DNA from: Azospirillum soli
Lineage (GTDB): Bacteria; Pseudomonadota; Alphaproteobacteria; Azospirillales; Azospirillaceae
Direction of reading: 5' to 3'
Length of the DNA stretch: 64,000 bases
Assembly: GCF_017876165.1 (NCBI RefSeq)
Contig: NZ_JAGINQ010000003.1
Span: 186,001-250,000 of the forward strand
A program made the translations under genes and the position numbers. A model generated the notes under the pieces. It saw only the letters and a program-made list of their open reading frames with translations. It did no database searches and was not told where the DNA came from. Shown here piece by piece: positions 1 to 9,925 of the stretch (position 1 is the first letter of the stretch; each line of letters starts with the position of its first letter).

Positions 1-1
1 C

Positions 2-538
2 CACGGCGACCCGCATCTGGGGAACTACACGGTGCGGCCGGACCGGTCGATCAACCTGCTGGACTTCGGCTGCATCCGCGTCTTCCCCGCGCGTTTCGTG
101 AAGGGCGTGATCGACCTGTACGACGCGCTGAAGACCGGCAACCAGGAGAAGGCGGTCGAAGCCTACCGCGTCTGGGGCTTCGGCAACCCGACAAAGGAGC
201 TGGTGGAGGTTCTGAACATCTGGGCGCGCTTCGTCTACGCCCCGATCATGGACGACCGCTCGCGCCGGATCGAGGAGACCAACGCCACCCACTACGGCCG
301 CGAGACGGCGGCCAAGGTGCACCAGGAGCTGCGCCGTCTGGGCGGCGTGGAGGTCCCGCGCGAGTTCGTCTTCATGGACCGCGCGGCCATCGGCCTGGGG
401 TCGGTCTTCATGCATCTGGACGCCGAGGTGAACTGGTACCAGCTGTTCCAGGAGATGATCCGCGACTTCGACGTGGACGTGCTGCACGCCCGCCAGACGG
501 CGGCGTTGCAGGCGCAAGGACTGCCGCTGCCCGAGTAA
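2..538 (+). CDS. AarF/ABC1/UbiB-family kinase-like protein, C-terminal fragment
   Basis: The gene starts upstream of the window; 178 C-terminal residues are visible. The fragment opens with HGDPHLGN, the catalytic-loop motif of the ABC1/AarF/UbiB atypical kinase family, followed about 13 residues later by LLDFGC, the DFG metal-binding motif. This family supports ubiquinone synthesis or lipid handling through an ATPase or kinase-like activity. The rest is a helical C-terminal region with no membrane helix, unlike true UbiB, which ends in two. It may therefore be an AarF-type paralogue rather than ubiB; the missing N-terminus prevents a firm choice. The stop codon is followed by 58 bases and then queA on the same strand. 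Confidence 0.8.
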   Translation, partial: HGDPHLGNYTVRPDRSINLLDFGCIRVFPARFVKGVIDLYDALKTGNQEKAVEAYRVWGFGNPTKELVEVLNIWARFVYAPIMDDRSRRIEETNATHYGRETAAKVHQELRRLGGVEVPREFVFMDRAAIGLGSVFMHLDAEVNWYQLFQEMIRDFDVDVLHARQTAALQAQGLPLPE

Positions 539-596
539 CGTCCAATCTCGTAATGCTTTCCCTCGCCTTGGTGAATGGTCTATACGAGCGGCTTCC

Positions 597-1619
597 ATGA
601 AGACCGCCGATTTCGACTTCGACCTTCCGCCTGACCGGATCGCCGAGCATCCCGTCAAGCCGCGCGACGCCGCCCGTCTGCTGGACGTGGCGGAGCGTCT
701 GCACGACCGCGTCGTGCGCGACCTGCCCGAGCTTTTGGGGCCCGGCGACCTGATGGTGGTGAACGACACGCGCGTCATCCCCGCCCGGCTGGAAGGCCGG
801 CGCGGCGAGGTGCGCGTGGAGATCACGCTCCACAAGCGCGAGGGCGAGCGGGAGTGGGTGACCTTCGCCCGGCCCGGCAAGCGGCTGAAGCCCGGCGACG
901 TGATCGCCATCGCCGAGGACTTCGCGGCGGAGGTCGTCGCCAAGGACGGCATGGAGGTGCGGCTGCGCTTCTCCGTCGGCGGGGCGGAGCTGATGGAGGC
1001 GCTGCACCGGCACGGCCGGATGCCCCTGCCCCCCTACATCCGGCGCGAGGCCGACGCGCAGGACGCCGAGGACTACCAGACCGTCTTCGCCAGCCGCGAA
1101 GGCGCGGTGGCGGCCCCCACGGCAGGGCTCCACTTCACGCCGGAGCTGCTGGCGGCGCTCGACGCGCGGGGCATCCGGCGCGTGCCGGTGACGCTGCACG
1201 TCGGGGCCGGGACCTTCCTGCCGGTGAAGGTGGACGACATCGCCGAGCATCGCATGCACAGCGAGTGGGGCGAGATATCGCCGGAAACGGCGGAGGCCAT
1301 CAACGCCACCCACGCGGCGGGCGGGCGGATCGTCTCGGTCGGCACCACCGCTCTGCGCATCCTGGAGACGGCGGGGCGGGAGGACGGGACGCTGGCGCCC
1401 TTCAGCGGCGACACGGACATCTTCATCACCCCGGGATACCGCTTCAAGATCGTGGACCTTCTGTTGACCAACTTCCACCTGCCCCGCTCGACCCTGTTCA
1501 TGCTGGTCTGCGCCTTTGCCGGCATGGACAGCATGAAGGCGGCCTACGCGCACGCCATCGCGGGGAATTATCGTTTCTTCAGCTACGGCGACGCGTCGCT
1601 GCTCCGGAGGGCTTCATGA
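597..1619 (+). CDS. queA: S-adenosylmethionine:tRNA ribosyltransferase-isomerase
   Basis: QueA transfers and isomerises the ribose of SAM onto preQ1 at position 34 of tRNAs for Asp, Asn, His and Tyr, giving epoxyqueuosine. The 340-residue product has the family's usual length. It opens with the typical segment [12 protein letters not shown] and carries the family blocks [34 protein letters not shown] and [12 protein letters not shown]. No clear Shine-Dalgarno site precedes the ATG. Its stop overlaps the tgt start in an ATGA, so the two are probably translationally coupled. It is the first gene of a queA-tgt-queF-queG operon. Confidence 0.97.
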   Translation: MKTADFDFDLPPDRIAEHPVKPRDAARLLDVAERLHDRVVRDLPELLGPGDLMVVNDTRVIPARLEGRRGEVRVEITLHKREGEREWVTFARPGKRLKPGDVIAIAEDFAAEVVAKDGMEVRLRFSVGGAELMEALHRHGRMPLPPYIRREADAQDAEDYQTVFASREGAVAAPTAGLHFTPELLAALDARGIRRVPVTLHVGAGTFLPVKVDDIAEHRMHSEWGEISPETAEAINATHAAGGRIVSVGTTALRILETAGREDGTLAPFSGDTDIFITPGYRFKIVDLLLTNFHLPRSTLFMLVCAFAGMDSMKAAYAHAIAGNYRFFSYGDASLLRRAS

Positions 1620-2800
1620 CCGGCCCCAACAATTTGGGATTGGGCTTCGATCTTCTGAAAACCGACGGCCGGGCCCGACGCGGACAGGTGAAAACCGCGC
1701 ACGGCGTCATCAACACGCCGGCCTTCATGCCCGTGGGCACCGCCGCCACCGTCAAGGCGATGACGACCGACGCGGTGAAGTCCACGGGTGCGGAAATCCT
1801 GCTGGGCAACACCTACCACCTGATGCTGCGCCCGACCGCCGAGCGCGTGGCGCAGTTGGGCGGGCTGCACCGCTTCATGAACTGGGACAAGCCGATCCTG
1901 ACGGACAGCGGCGGATTCCAGGTAATGTCGCTGTCGGACCTGCGCACCATGACCGAGGAGGGGGTGACCTTCAAAAGCCACCTCGACGGCAGCAAGCACC
2001 ACCTGACGCCGGAACGCTCGATCCAGATCCAGCACATGCTGGACAGCAACATCACCATGTGCCTGGACGAGTGCACCCCCTTCCCCGCCACCGAGGCACA
2101 GGCCGCTTCCTCCATGCGGCTGTCGATGCGCTGGGCCAAGCGCAGCAAGGACGCCTTCGTGGAGCGGCCGGGCTATGGCCTGTTCGGCATCGTGCAGGGC
2201 GGCGTCTACGCGGACCTGCGGGCGGAGAGCGTGGCGGCCCTGACCGACATCGGCTTCGACGGCTACGCCATCGGCGGGCTGGCGGTCGGCGAGGGTCAGG
2301 AGACCATGTTCACGGTGCTGGACTTCACCGAGCCGCTGATGGTCAAGGACCGCCCGCGCTACCTGATGGGCGTCGGCCGGCCGAGCGACCTGATCGGAGC
2401 TGTGCGGCGCGGCGTCGATATGTTCGACTGCGTGATGCCGACGCGGTCGGGACGAACGGGTCAGGCCTTCGTGCGCCGGGGCACCATCAACATCCGCAAC
2501 GCCCGCCACGCCCACGACGAGCGTCCGCTGGACGAGGAATGCGGCTGCCCCGCGTGCCGCAACCACAGCCGCGCCTATCTGCACCACCTGTTCAAGGCGG
2601 GTGAGATGCTGGGCCCGATGCTGTTGACGTGGCACAACCTGCATTACTATCAGGATCTGATGGCCGAGCTTCGACAGGCCATTGAGGGCGGCCGGTTCGA
2701 GGAGGTCGCGACGGCGCTGGAAGCCCGCCTGAACGAAGGCGACGTTCCGGCGACCGCCGATCCCCTGGCGAAGGCCGGAAAGGAATCCGCCAATGTCTGA
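1616..2800 (+). CDS. tgt: tRNA-guanine(34) transglycosylase
   Basis: Tgt swaps guanine 34 for preQ1 in GUN-anticodon tRNAs, the step just before QueA. The protein is 394 residues from the ATG that overlaps the queA stop; longer in-frame extension upstream is only queA in another frame. [10 protein letters not shown] contains the catalytic aspartate (about residue 97), and [17 protein letters not shown] holds the second, nucleophilic aspartate. The zinc site is near the end: CGCPAC plus a downstream histidine in [11 protein letters not shown]. The gene overlaps the queF start by 8 bases. Members of this family are cytoplasmic homodimers. Confidence 0.97.
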   Translation: MTGPNNLGLGFDLLKTDGRARRGQVKTAHGVINTPAFMPVGTAATVKAMTTDAVKSTGAEILLGNTYHLMLRPTAERVAQLGGLHRFMNWDKPILTDSGGFQVMSLSDLRTMTEEGVTFKSHLDGSKHHLTPERSIQIQHMLDSNITMCLDECTPFPATEAQAASSMRLSMRWAKRSKDAFVERPGYGLFGIVQGGVYADLRAESVAALTDIGFDGYAIGGLAVGEGQETMFTVLDFTEPLMVKDRPRYLMGVGRPSDLIGAVRRGVDMFDCVMPTRSGRTGQAFVRRGTINIRNARHAHDERPLDEECGCPACRNHSRAYLHHLFKAGEMLGPMLLTWHNLHYYQDLMAELRQAIEGGRFEEVATALEARLNEGDVPATADPLAKAGKESANV

Positions 2801-3257
2801 AAACATCTACGCCAACCTCACGCAGCTGGGCGGCGCCACGGTGCAGCCCAAGACACCGGAAGAGGCGGTGCTGGAGCGCGTGCCGAACCCGAACCCCGGC
2901 GAGAACTACGTTGTGCGCTTCACGGCGCCGGAGTTCACCTCGCTCTGCCCCATTACCGGGCAGCCGGACTTCGCACATCTGGTCATCGATTACGTCCCCG
3001 GCGACTGGCTGGTGGAGAGCAAGTCGCTGAAGCTGTTCCTGACCAGCTTCCGCAACCACGGCGCCTTCCACGAGGCCTGCACGGTCGGCATCGGCAAGCG
3101 TCTGGTGGACGAGCTGAAGCCGGTGTGGCTGCGCATCGGCGGCTATTGGTACCCGCGCGGCGGCATCCCCATCGACGTGTTCTACGCGACCGGCGAGCCG
3201 CCTAAGGGCGTGTGGATCCCCTCGCAGGATGTCCAAACCTACCGTGGCCGAGGCTGA
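2793..3257 (+). CDS. queF: NADPH-dependent 7-cyano-7-deazaguanine (preQ0) reductase
   Basis: QueF reduces the nitrile of preQ0 to the amine of preQ1, the base that Tgt inserts. At 154 residues it is the short, single-domain (YkvM-like) form. The catalytic cysteine is C52 in LCPITGQPD, with D59 as the partner proton donor. The QueF substrate motif ESKSLKLFL and the following FRNHGAFHE are complete. The gene overlaps tgt by 8 bases and queG by 29 bases, so it sits in the middle of a tightly coupled operon. No early preQ0 genes (queC, queD, queE) are in the window. Confidence 0.97.
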   Translation: MSENIYANLTQLGGATVQPKTPEEAVLERVPNPNPGENYVVRFTAPEFTSLCPITGQPDFAHLVIDYVPGDWLVESKSLKLFLTSFRNHGAFHEACTVGIGKRLVDELKPVWLRIGGYWYPRGGIPIDVFYATGEPPKGVWIPSQDVQTYRGRG

Positions 3258-4314
3258 TCCAGGCAAGATCCGGGACGCCATCCGCGACCGTGCCCTCTCC
3301 CTGGGCTTCGACGCGGTCGGCTTCGCGCGGGCGGAGCTGGGCGACGAAGCCCGCGAACGGCTGGCCGAGTTCCTGCGTGAGGGGCGGCACGGCGACATGG
3401 GCTGGATGGAGGAGAAGGCCGACCGCCGCGTCCACCCCCAGGCCCTGTGGCCGGAGGCGCGCACGGTCATCGCGCTCGGCACCAGCTACGCCCCTGCCGA
3501 GGATCCGCGCGCGCTGCTGGCGCATCCGGATCGCGGGATCGTGTCGGTCTACGCGAAGAACCGCGACTACCACGACCTTATCAAGGGCCGGCTGAAGACG
3601 CTCGGCCAGTGGATCGCGCACACGTTCAAGGCCGAACTGAAGGTCTTCGTGGACACCGCGCCCGTCATGGAAAAGCCGCTGGCCGCCAAGGCGGGGCTCG
3701 GCTGGCAGGGCAAGCACACCAACCTCGTCTCGCGCGAGCACGGCTCCTGGCTGTTCCTGGGCGAGGTCTACACGACGCTGGACCTGCCGCCGGACGAACC
3801 GGGTCGAGACCGCTGCGGCTCCTGCCGCCGCTGCCTGGACGCCTGCCCGACTTCGGCCTTTCCGGCGCCGAACCAGTTGGACGCGCGGCGCTGCATCTCC
3901 TACCTGACCATTGAGCACAAAGGGCCGATCCCGGAGGATTTGCGCCCGCTGATGGGCAACCGCATTTACGGCTGCGACGACTGTCTGGCCGCCTGCCCCT
4001 GGAACAAGTTCGCCCAGCGCAGCCGCGAGGCCGCCTTCTTGCCGAGGGCGGAACTGACCGCGCCCCGGCTGGCCGACTTGGCGCAGTTGGATGATGCCGG
4101 CTTCCGGCAGGTCTTCAGCGGCTCCCCCATCAAGCGGATCGGGCGGGATCGGTTCGTGCGGAACGTGCTGGTGGCCCTGGGTAACAGCGGCGACGCGCGC
4201 CACGCGCCGGTGGTCGAGGCGTTGCTGAACGACGCGAACGACGTGGTGCGTGACGCGGCGGAATGGGCGCTGGGGCGGTTGTGCCCCTCTCGCGAGACCG
4301 GAGAGGGCATCTAA
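3229..4314 (+). CDS. queG: Epoxyqueuosine reductase (cobalamin and 4Fe-4S)
   Basis: QueG carries out the last step of queuosine synthesis, reducing epoxyqueuosine in tRNA with cobalamin and two 4Fe-4S clusters. The 361-residue protein has the proposed catalytic aspartate D142 ([13 protein letters not shown]), a first cluster motif [12 protein letters not shown] (from C196) and a second [11 protein letters not shown] (from C249). The C-terminal 90 residues look like a HEAT-type repeat ([15 protein letters not shown]). The start lies inside the end of queF. The last codons, encoding PSRETGEGI, run through a GC-rich hairpin, so the C-terminus has probably been extended by an intergenic palindrome. 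Confidence 0.95.
   Translation: MSKPTVAEADPGKIRDAIRDRALSLGFDAVGFARAELGDEARERLAEFLREGRHGDMGWMEEKADRRVHPQALWPEARTVIALGTSYAPAEDPRALLAHPDRGIVSVYAKNRDYHDLIKGRLKTLGQWIAHTFKAELKVFVDTAPVMEKPLAAKAGLGWQGKHTNLVSREHGSWLFLGEVYTTLDLPPDEPGRDRCGSCRRCLDACPTSAFPAPNQLDARRCISYLTIEHKGPIPEDLRPLMGNRIYGCDDCLAACPWNKFAQRSREAAFLPRAELTAPRLADLAQLDDAGFRQVFSGSPIKRIGRDRFVRNVLVALGNSGDARHAPVVEALLNDANDVVRDAAEWALGRLCPSRETGEGI
4282..4309. repeat. Palindrome at the 3' end of queG
   Basis: TGCCCCTCTC is followed after about nine bases by GAGAGGGCA, giving a stem with a short loop inside the last codons of queG and just before its stop. It resembles the short GC-rich hairpins found elsewhere in this window, for example at 35641-35667. 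It could act as an operon-end stabiliser or weak terminator, but no T-run follows. Confidence 0.5.
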
Positions 4315-4392
4315 GCCCCCTTCCCCCCTCCGGGCATCTCTGGCAAGACTCTTCCCAACAACGCCCGCAACGAGAGGCAAAGGGAGGCCCGC

Positions 4393-6048
4393 ATGACCGA
4401 CACCCGTCGCAACCCGTACGAACTCGACCTAGACCAGAACGCGGCCAACACGGTGCCGCTGACGCCGCTGTCGTTCCTGCGGCGCACCGCCGCCGTCTAC
4501 CCGCAGCGCACCGCCATCATCCACGGCCCCGTGCGCCGGACCTGGGCGGAGACGTACGAGCGCTGCGTGCGGCTGGCCTCGGCGCTGAACAAGCGCGGCA
4601 TCGGGCTGGGCGACACGGTCGCGGTCATGGCGCCGAACACGCCGGAAGCCTTCGAAGCGCATTTCGGCGTGCCGATGGTCGGCGCGGTCCTCAACGCGCT
4701 GAACATCCGCCTGGACGCCGAAGCGCTGGCCTTCATCCTGGAGCATGGCGAGGCCAAGGTCCTGCTGACCGACCGGGAGTTTTCGCCGGTCATCGCCAAG
4801 GCGCTGCAAACGCTCCCGGCGGAGCGCCGCCCCATCGTCATCGACATCGATGATCCACAAGCGAAGGGCGGCGAGCTGATCGGTGAGCAGACCTACGAGC
4901 AGTTCCTGGAGACGGGTGACCCGTCTTTCGACTGGCCGATGCCGGCGAACGAGTGGCAGGCCATCGCGCTGAACTACACCTCCGGCACCACGGGCAACCC
5001 GAAGGGCGTCGTGTACCACCACCGTGGCGCCTACCTGAACGCCATGGGCAACGTGGTCACCTGGGCCATGCCGCACCATCCCATCTATCTGTGGACTCTG
5101 CCGATGTTCCACTGCAACGGCTGGTGCTTCCCCTGGACGGTCACGGCGATGGCGGGCACCAACGTGTGCCTGCGCGCCATCACGGCGAAGGGCATCTACG
5201 ACTCGCTGGCCGACCATGGCGTCACGCACATGTGCGGCGCCCCCATCATCATGGGCCTGATCGTCAACGCGCCCGACGACCAGAAGCGCGACCTTCCGCG
5301 CGGCATCAAGATGATGACCGCCGGCGCCGCCCCGCCCGCCGCCGTGATCGAGAAGATCGAGCGCCTGGGCTTCGAGGTCGCCCACGTCTACGGCCTGACC
5401 GAGGTCTACGGTCCCGTCACCATCTGCGCCTGGCATGAGCAGTGGGACGCCCTGCCGCTGGAGGAGCGCGCGACGCTGAAGGCCCGCCAGGGCGTCAACT
5501 ACGCCACGTTGGAAGGCGTCATGGTGGCTGATCCCAACACGCTGCAGCCGGTGCGCAAGGACGGCCAGACGATGGGCGAGATCTTCATGCGCGGCAACAC
5601 CGTCATGAAGGGCTACCTGAAGAACCCGCGCGCCACGCAGGAGGCCTTCTCCGGCGGCTGGTTCCACACCGGCGATCTCGGCGTCTGGCACCCGGACGGC
5701 TACATCGAGCTGAAGGACCGCTCGAAGGACATCATCATCTCCGGCGGCGAGAACATCTCGACCATCGAGGTCGAATCCGTCCTCTACAAGCACCCGCAGA
5801 TCCTTGAGGCCGCCGTGGTCGCCCGCCCCGACGAGAAATGGGGCGAGACGCCCTGCGCCTTCGTCACGCTGAAGGACGGCGCCAACCTGACGGAGGCGGA
5901 GGTGATCGCCTATTGCCGCCAGCACCTCGCCCACTTCAAGTGCCCGAGGACGGTGGTCTTCACGCAGTTGCCGAAGACCTCCACCGGCAAGATCCAGAAG
6001 TTCGTGCTGCGCGAACAGGCCCGCGCCCTGAACGAGCAGCAGGCATGA
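4393..6048 (+). CDS. AMP-binding acyl-CoA synthetase (medium/long-chain fatty acid or DmdB-like)
   Basis: A 551-residue ANL-superfamily enzyme that would activate a carboxylic acid to acyl-CoA through an acyl-adenylate. It carries the AMP-binding P-loop YTSGTTGNPKGV (about residue 195), the A5-type motif VYGLTEVYGP, GWFHTGDLGVWHPDGYIELKDR, and the C-terminal SGGENIS and TSTGKIQKFVLRE, which holds the catalytic lysine. The segment PMFHCNGWCFPW is typical of the subgroup that includes methylmercaptopropionate-CoA ligases and medium-chain acyl-CoA synthetases. Substrate cannot be settled from sequence alone. AGGGAGGCCCGC precedes the ATG. The stop overlaps the next gene's start (ATGA). Confidence 0.9.
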   Translation: MTDTRRNPYELDLDQNAANTVPLTPLSFLRRTAAVYPQRTAIIHGPVRRTWAETYERCVRLASALNKRGIGLGDTVAVMAPNTPEAFEAHFGVPMVGAVLNALNIRLDAEALAFILEHGEAKVLLTDREFSPVIAKALQTLPAERRPIVIDIDDPQAKGGELIGEQTYEQFLETGDPSFDWPMPANEWQAIALNYTSGTTGNPKGVVYHHRGAYLNAMGNVVTWAMPHHPIYLWTLPMFHCNGWCFPWTVTAMAGTNVCLRAITAKGIYDSLADHGVTHMCGAPIIMGLIVNAPDDQKRDLPRGIKMMTAGAAPPAAVIEKIERLGFEVAHVYGLTEVYGPVTICAWHEQWDALPLEERATLKARQGVNYATLEGVMVADPNTLQPVRKDGQTMGEIFMRGNTVMKGYLKNPRATQEAFSGGWFHTGDLGVWHPDGYIELKDRSKDIIISGGENISTIEVESVLYKHPQILEAAVVARPDEKWGETPCAFVTLKDGANLTEAEVIAYCRQHLAHFKCPRTVVFTQLPKTSTGKIQKFVLREQARALNEQQA

Positions 6049-7223
6049 CCGCTGTAAATGGGGGCTTCGGCCCCCTGTTCCCCGGCGAAATGGACGCGGT
6101 CGCCCTGCTGGCCCGGCAGGGCTTCGGGCTGCCGCGCGAGCATTTCGACCGCGCCATCGCCGTCTTCGGGCCGGAGGTGATGCGCGCCTTCCGGGCGAAC
6201 GGGCGCACCGTCGGCAGCGCGGCCGTCTGGGGCATGAACCAGTGGTTCGGCGGGCGGCCGGTGCCGGCCCAAGGCGTGGCAGTGGTCTCCGTCGATCCGG
6301 CGGAGCGCGGGCGGGGCCACGGCACGGCGCTGATCCGCAACGTGCTGGACGAGGCGCGCGCGGGCGGCGCGGCGCTGTCGGTGCTCTATCCGGCGACGTT
6401 GCCGCTCTACGCCAAGGCCGGCTATGGAAAGGCCGGCGTGTGGCTGAACTGGAGCGCGCCTCCGTCAGCGCTGGCGGTCCCCGTGCCCGGCGACGGCTTC
6501 ATCACGCGCATCGATGCGTCGGACGCGGCTCCGCTGGCCGCCCTGCGGCGCACCGTGCTGGAGACCGCCAACGGCCTGCCGGAGCGGAACGAGGGGCTGT
6601 GGACCTTCGCGCTGAATCCCGACGGGGAGCCGACCGACGTCTACCTGCTGAACGGTCCGGCGGGACCGGAGGGCTACATCGCGGTCACCGCGCCCAAGGA
6701 ACGGCGCATCACCGTGGCCGACCATTGCCTGCTGAGCCGCCGGGCGGCGCGACTCGCCCTGTCCTTCCTGGCCGGCTACCGGGCGCAGGTGGACCGGGTG
6801 GACTGGCGCGGCGGGCCGGACGATCCGCTGGCCCTATTGTCCGTGGAAACCGGCGTGCAAATCGATGCGCGGGAGGAATGGCTGCTGCGCGTCGTGAACA
6901 TCGAAGCGGCGCTGACCCATCGCGGCTATCCGGCGGGGGTGAACGCGGAACTGACGCTGGACGTCACCGACCCGCTGTTCCCGGCCAACGCAGGGGCCTT
7001 CACCCTGACCGTTGCGGGCGGGCGCGGCATGGTTTCGCGGACGAAATCCCCAGGGTCCTTGCGGCTTTCGCTGAATGTCTCGACCTTGTCCACCCTCTAC
7101 GGCGGGCACAAGGGGGCGGCTCTGCTGCGGCAGGTCGGTCTGCTGGAAGGGAATGACGAGGCCGTCGCCACCGCATCCCGCGTCTTCGCGGGGCCGAGCC
7201 CCTGGATGCCCGATCGCTTCTGA
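6045..7223 (+). CDS. Eis-like GNAT N-acetyltransferase with C-terminal SCP2-like domain
   Basis: A 392-residue protein starting at the ATG that overlaps the acyl-CoA synthetase stop. Residues about 60-130 form a GNAT acetyl-CoA site: [28 protein letters not shown] matches motif A, with the pyrophosphate loop RGRGHG. A second degenerate GNAT half and a C-terminal beta-rich region ([23 protein letters not shown]) match the three-part layout and length of Eis-family enzymes, whose C-terminal part is SCP2-like. Family members acetylate amines on aminoglycosides, peptides or polyamines. The real substrate here is unknown; overlap with an acyl-CoA synthetase hints at acyl transfer but proves nothing. 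Confidence 0.8.
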   Translation: MTAVNGGFGPLFPGEMDAVALLARQGFGLPREHFDRAIAVFGPEVMRAFRANGRTVGSAAVWGMNQWFGGRPVPAQGVAVVSVDPAERGRGHGTALIRNVLDEARAGGAALSVLYPATLPLYAKAGYGKAGVWLNWSAPPSALAVPVPGDGFITRIDASDAAPLAALRRTVLETANGLPERNEGLWTFALNPDGEPTDVYLLNGPAGPEGYIAVTAPKERRITVADHCLLSRRAARLALSFLAGYRAQVDRVDWRGGPDDPLALLSVETGVQIDAREEWLLRVVNIEAALTHRGYPAGVNAELTLDVTDPLFPANAGAFTLTVAGGRGMVSRTKSPGSLRLSLNVSTLSTLYGGHKGAALLRQVGLLEGNDEAVATASRVFAGPSPWMPDRF

Positions 7224-7353
7224 CCCCCCGATCGCCAGGGTCCGCGTTCCGCTCGGGTGCGATAATCTGGTCATACCAAACGGGTTATTAACGGTTTATA
7301 CTCTAATAAAAAATACGGCTATTCGCCTGACCAGCGGGGGGAGCCCGATTTCC

Positions 7354-9756
7354 ATGACGATCGGTACGCGGATCGCACTCGGTTTTGCAACTGTCCTTCT
7401 GTTGACGGTGGCCGTGGCCTTCGTGGGCTGGAACAGCTTGCGCACCTACGCCGAGCGCGTCGATCTGGCGGCGCACACGGCCGAACTGGACGCGCGGCTG
7501 AAGACCGTGCGCATCGAGGAGGCGCGCTTCGTCACCGAACGCGACGCGCAGGCCGCCTCCAACGTTCCCGGCATGCTGGACGCGCTGCGCGCCGAGGCGC
7601 AGGACTCCAAGTCCGCGCTGGACGACGCCGGCAGCGTACGCCTTGTCGACGACATCCTGGCGGGCATCGACGGCTACCGCGCCGCCTTTGCCAACTTCGT
7701 CGCCCAGGACAAGGAAGCGCGCGCCCGCACCCAGAGCATGGAAACCCGCGCCAACGCGCTGAAGGACATCGCCACGAAGATCGGCGCGCAGCAGTCGGAG
7801 CGTTACGACCAGAATATGGTCAGCTTCAAGGACGCGGAAACCGCTGTCCGGCAGAGCCGCGACACCGCCGACCGCGCCGACCGCCTGATCGAGATGGTTC
7901 TGGAAGCCCGCCGCCTGCAGTCCGAATTCGTCCGCACCCGCGCCCAAGCCACGGTCGAGGCCACCTCCACCACCATCGCGGATTTGCTGACCACGGCCGA
8001 GGCCGTCGAAAAGGATCTCGCCGGCACCAACGACGAGGACCTGTCCAAGCAGATCGTCGCCTCCGCCCGCATCTACCGCACCGCGTTCGAGCAGGCCCGC
8101 GCCAGCGAGGCCGACGAGATCCCGCCCGCCCGAATCCAGATCCTCGACCGTCAGGCCCAGCAGATCCTGAAGCTCGCCCATGAGTTGCAGGAAAATCAGG
8201 TGGCTGTGTCCGCCGCCCTGCAGGAGGCCGCCAACTTCGCCCAGAGCGAGGTGAACGAGGCCATCCTGCTGCGCGGCATCGCCATGCGGCTGGTCCAGAG
8301 CGCGCAGGGCGCCATGCTGGGCCAGCGTGACTTCCTGCTGACCGGCGGCGCCGAGTCCCGGACCGCCGTGACCTCGGCGGTGAAGGAGACGCTGGACCTC
8401 GCCCGTCAGGCCGGCGCCGTGCTGGTGGACGCGGAGGGCCGCGCGCTCGTCGCGGCGGCCACCGAAGCGGCACAGGCCTTCGACCAGGAATTCGCGTCCC
8501 TCGTCACCACCACAGACAACCAGCGCGCAGCCTCCAAGGCCATGGCCACGGCGGCCGGGTCGGTCAGCGACCAGGTGGCGCAGCTGGTCTCCATCCAGCG
8601 CGACGACCGCGAGGATGGCCGGGCGCGCGCGGGCATGTTCATCGCCATCGGCGCCGCCGTGGCGCTGGCGCTGGGCGCCGTGGCGGCGTGGATCATCGAC
8701 CGCGCGATCACCCACCCGCTGCACGCGATGACCGGCGCCATGGGCCGTCTGGCCGAGGGCGACCTGACCGTGGACATCCCCGGCGGCGACCGGAAGGACG
8801 AGCTGCGCGCCATCGCCGATGCGCTCAGCGTCTTCAAGGAAAACGCGCTGGAAATGCAGCGCATGGAGATGGAGCGGGAGGAGATGCGCCGGCAGATCGA
8901 CGCCGACCGGCGCCGCACCATGAATGAGTTCGCCAACGGCTTCGAGCAGGCGGTGTCCGGCGTCGTCCAGTCGCTGACCGAATCCGCCAGCACGCTGGGC
9001 CGCGACGCGCAGGAGATGTCCTCCGACGCCGCCCTGACCACCGCGAAGTCGAGCGCCGTCGCCTCGGCATCCGAACAGGCGTCGAGCAACGTACAGACCG
9101 TCGCGGCGGCGGCGGAGGAGCTGTCCTCTTCCATCGCCGAGATCTCACGCCAGCTGAACGCCAGCTCGTCCGCCGCCGTGGGCGCCGCCGAGAAGGCCAA
9201 CGAGACCAATGCCATCGTCGAAGGGCTGGCCGAGGCCGCCCAGCGCATCGGTCAGGTGGTGGACCTGATCGGCGAGATCGCCGAGCAGACCAATCTGCTG
9301 GCGCTGAACGCCACCATCGAGGCCGCCCGCGCCGGGGAGGCCGGCAAGGGCTTCGCCGTGGTGGCGACGGAGGTCAAGAACCTCGCCGGCCAGACCGCCA
9401 AGGCGACCGAGGAGATCTCGAACCAAGTGGCCGAGATGCAGGCCGCCACCGGTGGCGCGGTGAACGCGATCCGCACCATTTCCGAGGCGGTGACCACCAT
9501 CAGCGGCACGGTGACCGACATCGCCCAGGCGATGGAACAGCAGGGCCTTGCCACCCGCGAGATCGCCGAAAACGTCCACAAGGCCGCCGAAGGCACGCAG
9601 GAGGTCATGCAGAACATCGCCGAGGTGACCTCGGCCGCCTGCAAGACCGGCGGTGCCGCCGACGCTGTGCTGGAAGCCAGCCGCACACTGGCCAAGCAGG
9701 CGGAGCATCTGCGCGGCGAGGTGCACGGCTTCCTGAACAAGGTGCGGTCGGCTTAG
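7354..9756 (+). CDS. Methyl-accepting chemotaxis protein
   Basis: An 800-residue transmembrane chemoreceptor. The start chosen is the ATG giving [11 protein letters not shown], directly followed by the first membrane helix; the upstream in-frame extension is spurious. A long helical periplasmic domain (about 30-425) contains two bundle-like halves with many AQ/AE heptads, suggesting a helical-bimodular sensor. The second membrane helix ([18 protein letters not shown]) leads into a HAMP domain ([20 protein letters not shown]). The signalling tip [20 protein letters not shown] and the downstream [16 protein letters not shown] are intact. No CheR-tethering pentapeptide is seen at the C-terminus. 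The ligand is unknown. Confidence 0.95.
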   Translation: MTIGTRIALGFATVLLLTVAVAFVGWNSLRTYAERVDLAAHTAELDARLKTVRIEEARFVTERDAQAASNVPGMLDALRAEAQDSKSALDDAGSVRLVDDILAGIDGYRAAFANFVAQDKEARARTQSMETRANALKDIATKIGAQQSERYDQNMVSFKDAETAVRQSRDTADRADRLIEMVLEARRLQSEFVRTRAQATVEATSTTIADLLTTAEAVEKDLAGTNDEDLSKQIVASARIYRTAFEQARASEADEIPPARIQILDRQAQQILKLAHELQENQVAVSAALQEAANFAQSEVNEAILLRGIAMRLVQSAQGAMLGQRDFLLTGGAESRTAVTSAVKETLDLARQAGAVLVDAEGRALVAAATEAAQAFDQEFASLVTTTDNQRAASKAMATAAGSVSDQVAQLVSIQRDDREDGRARAGMFIAIGAAVALALGAVAAWIIDRAITHPLHAMTGAMGRLAEGDLTVDIPGGDRKDELRAIADALSVFKENALEMQRMEMEREEMRRQIDADRRRTMNEFANGFEQAVSGVVQSLTESASTLGRDAQEMSSDAALTTAKSSAVASASEQASSNVQTVAAAAEELSSSIAEISRQLNASSSAAVGAAEKANETNAIVEGLAEAAQRIGQVVDLIGEIAEQTNLLALNATIEAARAGEAGKGFAVVATEVKNLAGQTAKATEEISNQVAEMQAATGGAVNAIRTISEAVTTISGTVTDIAQAMEQQGLATREIAENVHKAAEGTQEVMQNIAEVTSAACKTGGAADAVLEASRTLAKQAEHLRGEVHGFLNKVRSA

Positions 9757-9764
9757 AGGTCGTA

Positions 9765-9847
9765 CCCCCACCCTTCCCTCCTCCGCTTCGCAAGGGAGGG
9801 AGCTTAAATCCCCTCCCCTGCGAAGCGGGGGAGGGTTAGGGTGGGGG
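9765..9847. repeat. Imperfect inverted repeat after the chemoreceptor gene
   Basis: Two arms of about 36-38 bases (9765-9800 and 9810-9847) are near reverse complements and are separated by AGCTTAAAT. Each arm also contains the shared core CCGCTTCGC or its complement. The element lies between the chemoreceptor stop and the O-antigen ligase gene and could end or stabilise transcripts. No T-run follows, so it is not a standard intrinsic terminator. Confidence 0.7.
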
Positions 9848-9925
9848 CAAGAGTCGCCCGTCCCGGTTGCTTTCCCACCGGCCATCTGTTAAGCCGCGCG
9901 CCGTGCCCCTCGGACGCGAGCCCTT

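Noticed and set aside
408..1553. Long minus-strand open frame (381 residues) opposite queA
   Set aside because: High GC makes long antisense frames common; this one has no ribosome-binding site, its sequence is rich in R, G, H and A, and it lies opposite a well-supported gene. The many similar frames elsewhere were rejected for the same reason.
7224..7353. Promoter for the chemoreceptor gene near TATACT
   Set aside because: A TATACT box is present at about 7297, but no acceptable -35 hexamer lies at the right distance and no flagellar sigma-28 pattern was found.
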